Shown here: positions 10,270 through 20,090 of the stretch, in pieces | Layout of the letters: each line of letters begins with the position of its first letter | How positions within the stretch are numbered: position 1 is the first letter of the stretch | NCBI RefSeq assembly: GCF_038502225.1 | Contig: NC_091325.1 | Location: 27,964,424 to 28,028,423, forward strand | DNA: 64,000 nucleotides | Reading direction: 5' to 3' | Source: Cherax quadricarinatus | Lineage: Eukaryota; Arthropoda; Malacostraca; Decapoda; Parastacidae | The notes under the pieces: generated by a model | Database searches by the model: none | Seen by the model: the letters and a program-made list of their open reading frames with translations, nothing else | Told to the model about the DNA's origin: nothing | Program-made: the position numbers and the translations under genes

Positions 10270-11255
10270 ATGGCGGAATGACATGGTCGCCGGGTGAACA
10301 CTGTATGTGTTGAATTAGTTCATGGCTCGCTTACAGGAACAACAATGCAGGTGTTACCGCCTACGATCATCGGAGAGGTATATGGCATTCCTAATGACGA
10401 ATTATATGGAGTGGCCATAAATGGTATTACACGGATATTCATCAAGTTTAAAGAGGCGGGCTTCTACTCTAGCATCATCAATAAATATCAAGAGAAACGG
10501 CTGGCTGTGAACACTATGGTGGAAGTATGTCTACATGATGTGTCAAGCTACGTAACGTGGGTGAAGGTCAGAAATGTTCCATTTGAGGCAACAGAGCATG
10601 ATGTAGTGGCAGTGTTCAGTAAGTATGGAAAAATCCACTCAGCTGAGTTGGGGGTGTGGAAAATGGACCTTATGAGGGGCTGCCTGAGGGGTCATTTACG
10701 CTGAAAATGACTTTGAGGCAGTCTATTCCATCGTATGTCCTCATGGATGTTTTCAGGACTCAGGTATATGTGTTCTACTCCGGACAGCGGAAGACTTGCA
10801 GATAATGTGGGTCTTTTGAACATATGGCAGCTCAATGCCATAAGAAAGCAGGAAGGAGGGACCAGTTATCATTGCTCATACATCAGCGGAATGGTATGGA
10901 TACGTCGGAGACAGGAGTATAACCAACCAAGACACCTTGCTGTTGCAGTGAAGAAGTTGATAGGGCAGAGGTGGAAATGGACTGATGGATAACATTACCA
11001 GGTGAAACGGGGAAGGCAACATCGACAACGAGGTTGAGTGATGACGAGTGTGCAAGCCAACAGGATGGCTTACTGGAGGAGGTTCTAAGCTCCTTTCTGA
11101 ATGAAGTCGAGGGTAGTCTGGAGGTTGCAAAGAGTAACTATGTACTGGTAAAATCGCATCAAGATCTGGTGACAGGGGATGTTTTGTGCACTAATGGTAA
11201 TGTGCACACAGTTGGGGCAGAAATCCATAGGGAGGAAAAGACAGATGAAGAGGTG
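10270..11255 (+). pseudogene. LINE-2-type ORF1, left copy
   Basis: ORF1 of a second LINE type, homologous to the intact copy at 43,349-44,665. The element's 5' end is near 10,173 (TTCATTGTCCTCAT). ATG at 10,270 is followed by a TGA at codon 4 where the 43-kb copy has Arg; the right arm shares this stop. The RRM-like part (YVTWVKVRNVPFEATEHDV) is well kept; a frameshift follows near 10,660. The zinc-knuckle region (~10,795-10,840) is damaged. The acidic tail runs on to 11,255, where a BEL-type LTR interrupts it. Confidence 0.75.
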
Positions 11256-11858
11256 TGTGGAGAAATTTTCTCCAGGAGGGAGTTATGAGCCCTTTCAGCC
11301 CCTTTCAGCCCTGAGGGGCCCAGCCCTCTCAGAAGGGGCAAGCATCTTGTTTACTACTACAGCAAGTAATTGATCCCAGATGCAGTACCAGTATGCGACG
11401 TGGTCAAGCGACCGAGGCTCCGTGCAAGACTCCAGTGTTGCAAAGCGTATTTTAATAAAAGACAGTCCATCTCTTACCTTAGCAGGACAATTAAGGAAAA
11501 TCCGATCTTACTTTATCACCATGGTAAAGATAGTGGACATCAAACATTCTGCTTTGCTTCATGGAGGAAGTGGCAAGGAAGCAAAAAGTACTAGGTCAGC
11601 TTTTCCTTTATGTGCTAGGGGCAGTGACGGTGTATGAGGCTGTGGCGTCTTCAGATTACTTTTGACTCTACTGAGAGTCACACTGACGCCAGGATAACCA
11701 ACAAAGAACACTGATCCATGCATTAGTGTGTACAAAGTGTCTCACAAATTACAATAAAGAGTTACAGAGAAGTGTGATCTGCTTCTTCAGTGATAAGATT
11801 GTGAACAATAAAAACAAATCTTGTGGAACATAGTGTACCAGTGTGCGTATTCCTAGCA
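11256..11858 (+). mobile_element. BEL-type solo LTR at the palindrome centre
   Basis: Starts TGTGGAGAAATTTTCTCC and ends near CTAGCA. It is clearly homologous over its first ~350 bp to the LTR at 28,700, which follows the BEL/Pao integrase. AATAAA occurs near 11,754. AGGTG lies directly before (11,251-11,255) and after (11,859-11,863), as expected for a 5-bp target duplication. The left flank is LINE-2 ORF1; the right flank is the start of the right palindrome arm. Confidence 0.7.
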
Positions 11859-12527
11859 AGGTGTCTTGGTTGGTTGTACTCCTGTCTCCGACGTATCCAT
11901 ACCATTCCGCTGATGTATGAGCAATGATAACTGGTCCATCCTTCCTGCTTTCTTTTGGCATTGAGCTGCCATATGTTCAAAAGACCCACATTATCTGCAA
12001 GTCTTCCCCTGTCCGGAGTAGTACACATATACCTGAGTTCTGAAAACATCCACGAGGACATACGATGGAAAAGACTGCCTCAAAGTAATTTTCAGCGTAA
12101 ATGACCCCTCAGGCAGCCCCTCATAAGGTCCATTTTTCCACACCCCGAACTCAGCTGAGTGGATTTTTCCATACTTACTGAACACTGCCACCACATCATG
12201 CTCCGTTGCCTCAAATGGAACATTTCTGACCTTCACCCACGTTACGTAGCTTGACACATCATGTAGACATACTTCCACCATAGTGTTCACAGCCAGCCGT
12301 TTCTCTTGATATTTATTGATGATGCTAGAGTAGAAGCCCGCCTCTTTAAACTTGATGAATATCCGTGTAATACCATTTATGGCCACTCCATATAATTCGT
12401 CATTAGGAATGCCATATACCTCTCCGATGATCGTAGGCGGCAACACCTGCATTGTTGTTCCTGTAAGCGAGCCATGAACTAATTCAACACATACAGTGTT
12501 CACCTGGCGACCATGTCATTCTGCCAT
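11859..12527 (-). pseudogene. LINE-2-type ORF1, right arm copy
   Basis: Mirror copy of 10,270-10,941. ATG at 12,527 (MAE) with the same TGA at codon 4. The RRM-like part then reads through YVTWVKVRNVPFEATEHDV and SFTLKITLRQ without the frameshift that breaks the left copy. It ends at the LTR boundary, so the acidic tail and zinc-knuckle end are missing. The element's 5' end is near 12,628. Confidence 0.75.
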
Positions 12528-12628
12528 GATGATTGCTCCAAAACAGGAAAACTGCGCAGTAAAACAGATGAATCAGGAGCTACTGCACAACCTGTCTACA
12601 CAGCCCAAGAGCAATGAGGAAAATGAAC

Positions 12629-13080
12629 ATTCAATATTGTGGTGTATGTGTTAGGTCTGGTGCTCCTGTTTAACCAAGTACTTGTTTGTTCTTTTCATGA
12701 TGAGTATTACAATGTTTTTCTCATCCTGCATTTCCGTGACACGCAAGCAAAACTATATGTATTTTTTTTTGTATATCAATCTGAGTTATGTGTATTAGTT
12801 TTTTTATATATTTTGTCATCAATACTAAGTACTTCTATAACGTGATAGTATCTTCCTGTTTTTTTTTTTCTTTTTTTTTGAGTCAGGAAGGTTTTACGTA
12901 AAGTGGATGTGGTTGGTTTTATGGACTACATTGCAATGTAGGTGTTTAATTTCATGTTCGGAGAGGTATGAAGCTTCTGTATTTACCACTATTTTCAACG
13001 TGGTTTGTTAGTATGTAATACATGTATTATGTATATGCAGTTTTAAATAAAATATAAAAAAAGAAAACTCGTACCCCACC
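12629..13080. other. A/T-rich inter-LINE region, right arm
   Basis: Counterpart of 9,531-10,172 without the SINE. T-rich runs near 12,857-12,880; no coding signal. Confidence 0.45.
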
Positions 13081-13100
13081 CAATGCCCCATCCACCCTCA

Positions 13101-13360
13101 CTACTCTCCCATCTCGCCCTTCTTCCCAGTGCAACAATTGAAAAGGACTGGATCAGGTATTAATTCCGCAGCACCTCCCTTAAGCTTCCCAGTATATCCA
13201 CCATAAACCTTGTACTCGTCTATCAACAAATCTCTTCCATACTTAAGATTATGGTCTTGTAAAAATATGATCTGTATTCCATGTCTCTTTAAAAAGTCAC
13301 TAAAGATCCTGCGCTTTACATCGGCCCTAAGGCCATTTACATTTAACGTTAGGCACGTAA
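13101..13360 (-). pseudogene. LINE-1-type APE endonuclease start, right arm
   Basis: Mirror of the left-arm endonuclease start. It keeps the motif IIFLQDHN that the left arm has lost, then GYTGKLKGGAAELI. The frame stops at 13,101, after which LINE coding homology ends. A fragment only; the catalytic core beyond the N-terminus is absent. Confidence 0.65.
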
Positions 13361-14568
13361 AAAAAAAATGATATCGGGGGCTTACCAATCGATCGATGTC
13401 CATACGGGTCCTTACGTTTTTGCACAGTATGCTTTTCACAATGCCCTTTCCTTGCCTCACCTTTCCCCTGCCCCTTACCCCCCTGATACTTTTTTTGGAC
13501 ATCCACTGAGTGTTTCTTACCAGATCTTTGTGCAGGTGTCAGAACATCATCACTGTCAGAAGCACCTGCCTCTCTCTTTCGTGATGCCTCAACTATGTGC
13601 ATGCCCTCATCTGCTCTTTCAACTTTATGCACTTCAACCACAGCCTCACAAATCCTCTGTGGTTGCCCATCCCCACCACCCACATTGTCCTCCTTGTGAA
13701 TTCCACCCTTATCTGCAGATGTCCCATCCGACACCATACGTAGTGTTTCGTCCCTATTCTGATCCTCCAAGAATCCCTGTATAACAGTGTCTATTGCAGC
13801 AGAAACATCACTACCCAATTCACCTTGTCTCACCTCATCCTCTATACGCATGGTCTCAATCACCTGAGAGACCTCCGGTAATGTTACACATTCCACCGGA
13901 TTATCCTCCACGATTTCACTCCATGCCCTGTGGGCCCGAGGATGCTCCCGTGTTGACTGGGTCGTCACCTCTCTCTCCTTCTCCACTCCTTTCCCTTCTC
14001 CATGTGTCTCAGGTGACGATCGTCGAGGACACATCGCAGCCACAGTCTGCATGTTCTTCTCTGCCCCGCATATGTGATATATACCTGAGTTCTAAAGTCA
14101 TTCAATGTCACATATGAAGGTATAGTTTTGCGCAAGAACATCTTTAGGGTAAAGGATCCCTCACGCAGTCCAGCATACATTCCCTCAGACCACCTTCCAA
14201 CTGTTGCTTGATGTATAACACCAAGTTGCTTTTATGTCTTCCTCATCCTCCTCAAATGGGACGTTCCGTATCTTTACCCAAGTATAATACTTGGATACGT
14301 CCCTCATACGTACTTCTAAACTAGGGTTAACCAGCATACACACATCCTGGTACTTTTCCACCATCTTGTCATATACAGCAGCCGTCACGAATTTCACAAA
14401 GATTCTTGTAGCTCCAAGCAAAGCAATTCCATACAAATTGTCGTTGTTGATGCAATAGGTATCTCTTAAGATTGCAGGTAGCATAAGTGACTCATTGGTG
14501 TTATAAACTGCGCCTTTCAACACCTCAATACACACAGTGTTTATCCTCCTCCTGGTAGTCTGTGCCAT
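13327..14568 (-). pseudogene. LINE-1-type ORF1, right arm copy
   Basis: Mirror of 8,022-9,250. ATG at 14,568 (MAQ). RRM-like part with WVKIRNVPFEEDEEDI, then the same deletion/frameshift as the left arm (~14,205-14,235) and the same zinc-knuckle loss (~14,040). The acidic, Ser/Asp-rich C-terminal part (13,327-14,052) remains open. Confidence 0.75.
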
Positions 14569-14732
14569 CTTGCAAAATTCGCTCAGGGCTACCAACTGTA
14601 GCGAGTGCAGCAGCCAACGTCCGTCCTCCACCAATGGTGTTTGACGAATGCAGGAGCAAAAGCGAAGCACAATCTCTCAGCCCGAAAGCGAAGAGGTCAA
14701 TGTTGTATCATGTTGTGGCTGCCTACGCCTGT

Positions 14733-15143
14733 CCAATTATATAATGGAAAAACAGTCTCCCTTTCCAACACCTCTTGACACCTTTCCAACCTCCCCAAAA
14801 CACACGCCTTTACATTTCCCGGATTTCTTACTTGTAATAAGTATCTCAACATACTCATACACTCCTCTAAGTCCCTTCCCCCCCACCACGGCCTCACATC
14901 TTCCATCACATCCCTCATTCTGACACCACGTTCCCCACCCTATCTCAGATAATAATGCTTCACGTACATGCTCTTCAGTCTGCTACCCAAAGGAATTAAA
15001 CCTAAACCCCCCTTCGCCAGCGGTGTCATTACAACCGTCTGCCTCAGCCAAAGACAACCATATCCCATATAAAATTCAGTACTTTCCTTTGCACTTGCCG
15101 CACATCTTTCGCCATCAAGGGGTACACCACAGCCACGTGCCAC
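14733..15143 (-). pseudogene. LINE-1-type RT C-terminal region
   Basis: Two overlapping frames hold the end of the LINE protein: WLRQTVVMTPLAKGGLGLIP (about 15,000-15,060) and a downstream piece with MLRYLLQV. Motifs of the type AKGGLG are usual after the thumb in Tx1/L1-like LINEs. The frames are separated by frameshifts, and the end is cut by the palindrome junction at 14,731-14,732. Confidence 0.55.
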
Positions 15144-15499
15144 AATTTAGGATAAATGAGTGTATTAACCACAATGACTCTCTGTTGTATAGTCAAACCA
15201 CTCGTTCTTATTCCCCCTAACCTAAGCAAGACCCGTTGCACTACCCTTTTAGAATTTACCTCTCTAGCCCCCTGCGCTGCCCCTCTGTACAATATTCCAC
15301 AAATTTTTATCTGCTCTACAACCTGCCATTCATACTTATTTCCCAGTTCCCCTCCCACCCATGACCCAACCTCCAGTAATTTCGACTTTTCACTATTAAC
15401 ACTCATACCTGTTGCTCCACTAAATATTTCAACAATTCTGTTTACATTCTTTAACCACTCATCTCCCCCCACTAGGACCATCATGTCATCAACATAACC
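15044..15499 (-). pseudogene. LINE-1-type RT, motif C and thumb
   Basis: Contains the RT catalytic YVDD at 15,485-15,496, then VNSEKSKLLEVGSW and LIYPKLWHVAVVYPL. The frame differs from that of the upstream RT half, so a frameshift of one or two bases lies near 15,500-15,530. It would copy element RNA at a nicked chromosomal site. The YVDD itself is intact. Confidence 0.7.
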
Positions 15500-15518
15500 A
15501 ACTATACCCGTAGCACCC

Positions 15519-16430
15519 CTAAGTCTTACCCCCCTTACTTACTCCTACATTTATCAACCTATATAATGGGTCTTGCAGACATGCAAATAGGATTTGAGAC
15601 ATGGGGCATCCCTGCCTCAGCCCCCTACCCATACTAACCGTTTTTCCCACCCTTCCATTTATTTGCACTCGTATTTCTGCACCTCTATATATAGTTTCTG
15701 CCCACTTCACAATTTCCTCACCGAAACCCATCCTTCTCATAATCATCCATAATGTCTCTCTCTCTACACAATCATAAGCCGCCTTCCAATTCAAAGCAAG
15801 AACACCTCCGCCGTCCATCCTACGCTCCTCTATATAATCCTTTATCCTCCCATGCCCACTAAACATTGTTCGCCCTGGCACACCCATCTGTCCCATATCT
15901 GTAACCTTCTCAATTACTTTATGCAACCTATTACCTAAAACCTTGGCAAACAATTTATAATCCCCGCACATTAATGATAAACCTCTATAATCTAAGATGT
16001 TATCCTGTACTTCCCCCTTTGGAACCATAACTACTACACCTGTCCTTTGTGTTAGACTCATGCTTCCCTTATCCTTCATTACATTCACCAACTGCACCAA
16101 GAATTCCTTCATGACATCCCAGTTGCTCAAATAAAATTCATTTGGGATTCCATCTATCCCAGGTGCTTTCCCGACACTCATCCCTTTTAAAGCCATCCAC
16201 ACTTCCTCTTCATCTATAGGCCCCTCTATCATCGCTCTATCTGCTGACTCTAGGTTTCTCCGTATCCCCTTCTCTAAAATCTTCAGATCTCTTATCTTTC
16301 TGTTTCCCCCTCTCATATATATTTCAAACCACTTATCAGCATAAACACTCATACTCTCCGTAGTTACTAACCTCTGTCCCATCATATACCCTCCCACATC
16401 CGTATGTACGTCCAACTTCATCATAGTCAT
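15519..16430 (-). pseudogene. LINE-1-type RT, fingers and palm
   Basis: RT motifs in order: GKAPGIDGIPNEFY, VVMVPKGE, LDYRGLSLMCGDYKL, GHGRIKDYI, NWKAAYDCV (motif A) and GRGLRQGCPMSQ (motif B). In motif A an Asn stands where the catalytic Asp of the D-x3-A-[FY]-D pattern is expected, so this RT should be inactive. It follows the endonuclease on the same strand and is split from motif C by a frameshift. Confidence 0.75.
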
Positions 16431-16449
16431 TATCCTGTCTTGTCTTTAA

Positions 16450-17500
16450 TCACCGCAATTCATAGGCAGATGGCTTATCTCCCCATAAAACATCTCCCAA
16501 TCCACCTCTCAGTCTCTCGCCATCAAATCTTGCATTCTGCATTTCCATCAATTGCGCTTTGATGCCCTCAATCTCAAGCACTGGATAAACCCCACTGAAA
16601 CCTTCATAGCACTGTTTCAACTGCCCTTCTAAATATCTCTGTAAGCCATATTTCCAATGATTTACCTCCTTTCCTTTTCTCATATAAAAATTCTTGATTC
16701 CTGGTTTAGCATATTCCTCCCACCATCGTAGTATATCACCTCCCTTTCTTCCCTTGGTCCACTCATTTGTCCACCACTCATCAAAACTAACACCGTCGTC
16801 CTGCTCATCTAACAATCTCACATTAAGTTTCCAATAACTCATGTAACGCTTTGGTAAACCACCCCATCCCACATCCATGACCACTCCTCTATGATCTGAA
16901 AACACAACGTTTATAGTTTCTGTATTAGCAACTTGTAACCCGGGAGAAGCATAAATATGGTCTAATCGTGCCGCATATCCTCTCCTCACATAAGTATGCT
17001 CCACGTTCCACCCCTCCCCCCTCACTACTTCCGCTAAGCCTGCTCCCCCTGAAGCATCCCGTAGGGCCCTCAACACACATCCAGCTCCTCTCGGCTCCAC
17101 ATCCTTCCTACGGATTACACAATTCCAATCCTCCCCAAATAATGTATATATAGGAAGCCCTCGCTATCAGCAGGCATATAAACACTTACTAAACACACAG
17201 GAACCCCACCCCATGTACCATCCACCCTTACTAGTCTCCCATCCCCCCCTTCTTCCCAGTGTAACATTTGAAATGGATTTGTCTCCGCTATTAAAACTGC
17301 AGCACCTCTCTTGAGTTTACCTGTATACCCAGCATAAACTTTGTACCAGTCAACTAATAAATCCCTGCTCTACTTAAAATTATGTTCTTGTAAAAGGATG
17401 ACATGTACCCCATATCGCCTTAAAAAGACACTGAACATCCTCCTCTTCACTTCGGCCCTGAGGCTTACCAATCGATCTCTTACCATGTGTTCCTTTACGT
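16450..17500 (-). pseudogene. LINE-1-type APE endonuclease
   Basis: The open part (16,450-17,100) carries ARLDHIYASP and VFSDHRGVV, the C-terminal APE motifs with the catalytic His in SDH, followed by a linker toward RT that ends in ALWG/VLWGDKPS-type residues. The N-terminal half (17,100-17,500) is recognisable in several frames (LLQEHN, GYTGKLKRGAAVLI, GGDWN-like) but has several stops and shifts. It would nick genomic DNA at the target site. Broken. Confidence 0.65.
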
Positions 17501-17537
17501 TTTTAATCAGTATTCTTTTCACTATGCCTGTTACTAG

Positions 17538-18707
17538 TCACGTCTTTCTCCGTCCCCTTACCCCCTCCCCCCTGACTTTCCTAGCCACATCCACTGTTTG
17601 TTTTTTACCTGAACATTGTGCAGGCGTAAGAACATCATCACTGTCCGAGGCAACTGCCTCCCTCTTACGTGAAGCCGCAACAGTGATCATTTCTTTCGGA
17701 CTGCCTTCCTTGTGTATTTCAACTACAGTTTCACAGAGCCCTTGTGTTTGCCCATCCCTCCTACTCACATTGCCTCCCTCATGTACCCCTCCCTGATTCA
17801 TATGTTGCTCATGCAAGCCTATATTCAGCATTTCATCTTCATGCTGATCATCCAAAAATTCCTTTATAACATTATTTATGGCAGCCGACACTTCACTACA
17901 CAAATCCACTTGTTCCACCTCTTCCTCCATACATATTTTTTCAACGTCCTGTGTTACCTCCGGTAACGTAACACACTCCTCTGGACTGTCATCCACAATC
18001 TCACTCCACAGCCTACGTGCCAGAATATGTTCAGTAGACTGGGACATCACCTCTCTTTCCTTTTCCCCTCCTGTCCCTGCTCCCTGTGTCCCGGTCGACG
18101 AGCGTCGTGGACATTGTGCAGCCACATGTTCAAATGCACCACACAATCGACAGGTTCTCCTTTGCCAGGCATATGTGACATATACCTGAGTTTTAAAATC
18201 ACTCAAAGTCACAAATGAAGGTATGGATCGTCGCAAGGACATTTTGAGAGTGAAAGATCCCTCACGCAGTACCGCATACATACCATCTGACCATCGTCCA
18301 ATCGTAGCTTGATGTATTACTCCATATTTCTCAAACGACGCTTTGATGTCTTCTTCATCCGCCTCAAAGGGGGCATTCCGTATTTGTACCCAAGTATAGT
18401 ACTTGGACACGTCCCTCATTCTCACTTCCAAACGAGGGTTAACTGTCATACACACATCCTGGTACTGATCCACCATTTTGTCATATGTCACAGTCGTCAC
18501 AAATTTCACGAAAATTCTCGTTGAGCCGTTTAATGCAATACCATACAGATCTTCATTGTTGATTCCATATGTATCTCGTAAGATAGCAGGCAGTAGAACA
18601 GATGCATTTGTGTTATACACCGCACCTTTCAGCACTTCTATGCACACAGTGTTGGCACGTCTCCTGATAGCCTGCGCCATCTTGAGAAAATCTCGCAGTG
18701 CTACCAA
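17538..18707 (-). CDS. LINE-1-type ORF1 protein with CCHC knuckle
   Basis: The longest open copy of this ORF1, 389 residues. ATG at 18,707; a second ATG at 18,680 (MAQ) matches the start used in the palindrome copies. Residues ~60-190 are RRM-like (WVQIRNAPFEADEEDI, then EKYGVIHQATIGRW, GSFTLKMSLR). A CX2CX4HX4C zinc knuckle is at about residues 190-205 (CRLCGAFEHVAAQC). The C-terminal half is acidic with SDSDDVLTPAQ before a basic tail. Known LINE ORF1 proteins of this layout bind element RNA. Open throughout, though the rest of the element is dead. Confidence 0.75.
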   Translation of the reverse strand: MVALRDFLKMAQAIRRRANTVCIEVLKGAVYNTNASVLLPAILRDTYGINNEDLYGIALNGSTRIFVKFVTTVTYDKMVDQYQDVCMTVNPRLEVRMRDVSKYYTWVQIRNAPFEADEEDIKASFEKYGVIHQATIGRWSDGMYAVLREGSFTLKMSLRRSIPSFVTLSDFKTQVYVTYAWQRRTCRLCGAFEHVAAQCPRRSSTGTQGAGTGGEKEREVMSQSTEHILARRLWSEIVDDSPEECVTLPEVTQDVEKICMEEEVEQVDLCSEVSAAINNVIKEFLDDQHEDEMLNIGLHEQHMNQGGVHEGGNVSRRDGQTQGLCETVVEIHKEGSPKEMITVAASRKREAVASDSDDVLTPAQCSGKKQTVDVARKVRGEGVRGRRKT

Positions 18708-18835
18708 CAGGCGCTAGCTCAACCGCCAATGTCCGTCCTCCAGAAAGGCTGAGCGACAAATGCAGGAGCAAGGCGTAGCACAACCTCACTGCCCGAAAGC
18801 GATGAGATCAATTGATAATGTCAAGTTAAGATGTG

Positions 18836-19133
18836 AGCATTCAGGTTGGTGATAAAGGTTATATATTATTTTGGGGTGCGGGTGGGGGGGGGGGGTGAAA
18901 TAGTGACAAATATTTCAGTCATTAAAGGTAATATCATTTTTGTATAACACTGGATGTAGAATGGTGTGTGGAGTGACAGGGTGTCAGACCACTTTTATGT
19001 CTGGTGTGGTTAATTTTGTGTAAGGGTTAATTAGGGATTCTTGTGATTTAACTCATTTTGTGTGCCTTTTTAATATACGTATATCCACATTGTATTGTAA
19101 AGTTTTAAATAATATATTAAAAAAAAGTATCGA
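18836..19133. other. Non-coding flank of the LINE
   Basis: A G-run at about 18,882-18,896; otherwise no feature seen. Confidence 0.4.
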
Positions 19134-19215
19134 TCAGTGAAGAGGCGGGTCCAGGAGCTGAGTCTCGACACCTACAACCACAAATAGGTGAGTACACACA
19201 CACACACACACACCT
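19134..19215. repeat. Decapod-type short repeat ending in (AC)n
   Basis: A motif with CAGGAGCTGAGTCTCGACAC then CACAAATAGGTGAGTAC leading into about ten AC units (19,194-19,213). I recognise this as a dispersed motif of decapod genomes; from memory, not checked. Confidence 0.5.
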
Positions 19216-19370
19216 TGGAGATAGGTCATCCTGTAATATGTAACTGTTGTCTGAGAATGTGATTATCACTTAATATTATAGCACGAAAGTCTCCGTTTAT
19301 AGGTAAAATAGAGATTTTCAGCGTTATATTATCTGTCAATATATAAAACTTCATGTCCTAGTCTTGGATT

Positions 19371-19577
19371 GACTCACGAAATCGTAATGACACGATTGCA
19401 AACAAACCATACCACCGGCGGCATTGAACCTGCGGTCAGAGAGTCTCAAAACTCCAGACCGTCGCGTTAGCCACGAATCTTATTGTGGCTAGCTGGTCTA
19501 GTGGGCCGCTAACGCGACGATCTGGAGTTTTGAGACTCTCTGACCGCGGGTTCAATCCCGCCGGTGGTATGGTTTGT
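19371..19577 (-). mobile_element. Foldback tRNA-derived SINE, copy 1
   Basis: Two tRNA-like halves in inverted orientation around a short spacer, plus a tail with a small hairpin (AATCGT/ACGATT) on the left, so the element reads right to left. Each half has an A-box-like TGGTCTAGTGG and a B-box GGTTCAATCCC. It is flanked by a 13-bp duplication CTAGTCTTGGATT (19,358-19,370 and 19,578-19,590), the hallmark of target-primed insertion. Same structure as 45,609-45,887. Confidence 0.8.
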
Positions 19578-19659
19578 CTAGTCTTGGATTCTTTTGAAAT
19601 ATTTACATATACTAGTATTTTACCGATAATGTAGCATGTGGTGTATTTCTTGCATTTTA

Positions 19660-20090
19660 AGCGGAGATAGAGGGGCCCATATGTGAAGATGAGGTTTTGA
19701 AGGCGTTACAGGGGATGAATGTAAGGAAGCCGCCAGGGATTGATGACATTCCAAATGATTTTTATTTAAGTAACTGGGTGGTCTTGAAGGAATGCTTGGT
19801 GCGTTTGCTAAATGAAATGAAGGTAAAGGGATGCATGGGTATGACGCAACGAACAGGGGTCGTTGTCATGATTCCGAAGGGGGAAGTGCAGAATAGCATC
19901 CTGGATTATAGAGGTTTATCTTTAATGTGAGGCGATTACAAATTGTTTGCAAGGGTTTTAAGTAATAGGTTATGTAGTGTTATTGGGAGAGTTATAGATA
20001 AGGGACAAATGGGTGTGCTGGGGCGGTCAATGATGAGTGGACATGGGAGGATTAAGGATTTTATAGATGATTGTAGAACGAGTGAAGGGG
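19660..20090 (+). pseudogene. LINE-1-type RT fragment
   Basis: RT N-terminal fragment of the same LINE type as 15,519-16,430 (KPPGIDDIPNDFYLSNW, VVMIPKGE, LDYRGLSLM, then GHGRIKDFI). An in-frame TGA at 19,928 breaks it. It begins near 19,660 without ORF1 or endonuclease and ends abruptly near 20,090, where an unrelated LINE C-terminal region starts in the same orientation. Confidence 0.7.

Larger units (their letters stand above)
7877..10941 (+). repeat. Left arm of a large inverted repeat
   Basis: Pairs with 11,859-14,731 in inverted orientation. It holds LINE-1-type ORF1 plus endonuclease start, an A/T-rich tail, and the start of LINE-2-type ORF1. By eye the arms are about 98% alike where sampled. 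The left arm alone has a SINE (9,688-9,945) and a ~15-bp deletion in the endonuclease. Both arms share the same ORF1 lesions, so they are copies of one already dead composite. Confidence 0.9.
11859..14731 (-). repeat. Right arm of the large inverted repeat
   Basis: Inverted partner of 7,877-10,941. Read on the minus strand it runs LINE-1-type ORF1/endonuclease, A/T-rich tail, LINE-2-type ORF1. The outer end (14,731) abuts the 3' end of the longer LINE at 14,732-18,835; the inner end abuts the BEL-type LTR. Confidence 0.9.
14732..18835 (-). mobile_element. LINE-1-type element (Tx1/L1-group like), 3' truncated
   Basis: Non-LTR retrotransposon on the minus strand: 5' leader (to ~18,835), ORF1 with CCHC, APE endonuclease and RT. 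RT motifs such as GRGLRQGCP and YVDD and the C-terminal IYPKLWHVAVVYPL resemble Tx1/L1-group LINEs; the clade call is inference. No 3' tail is visible, as the RT C-terminus runs into the palindrome arm at 14,731. Several frames are broken, so the copy is dead. Confidence 0.75.

Noticed and set aside
13368..14117. Plus-strand open frames rich in Pro/His/Ser.
   Set aside because: Antisense of the LINE-1-type ORF1 in the right palindrome arm.
7877..14731. The palindrome as a read-foldback artefact.
   Set aside because: Arms differ by a SINE, indels and scattered substitutions, so they are real separate sequences; long-read confirmation would still help.
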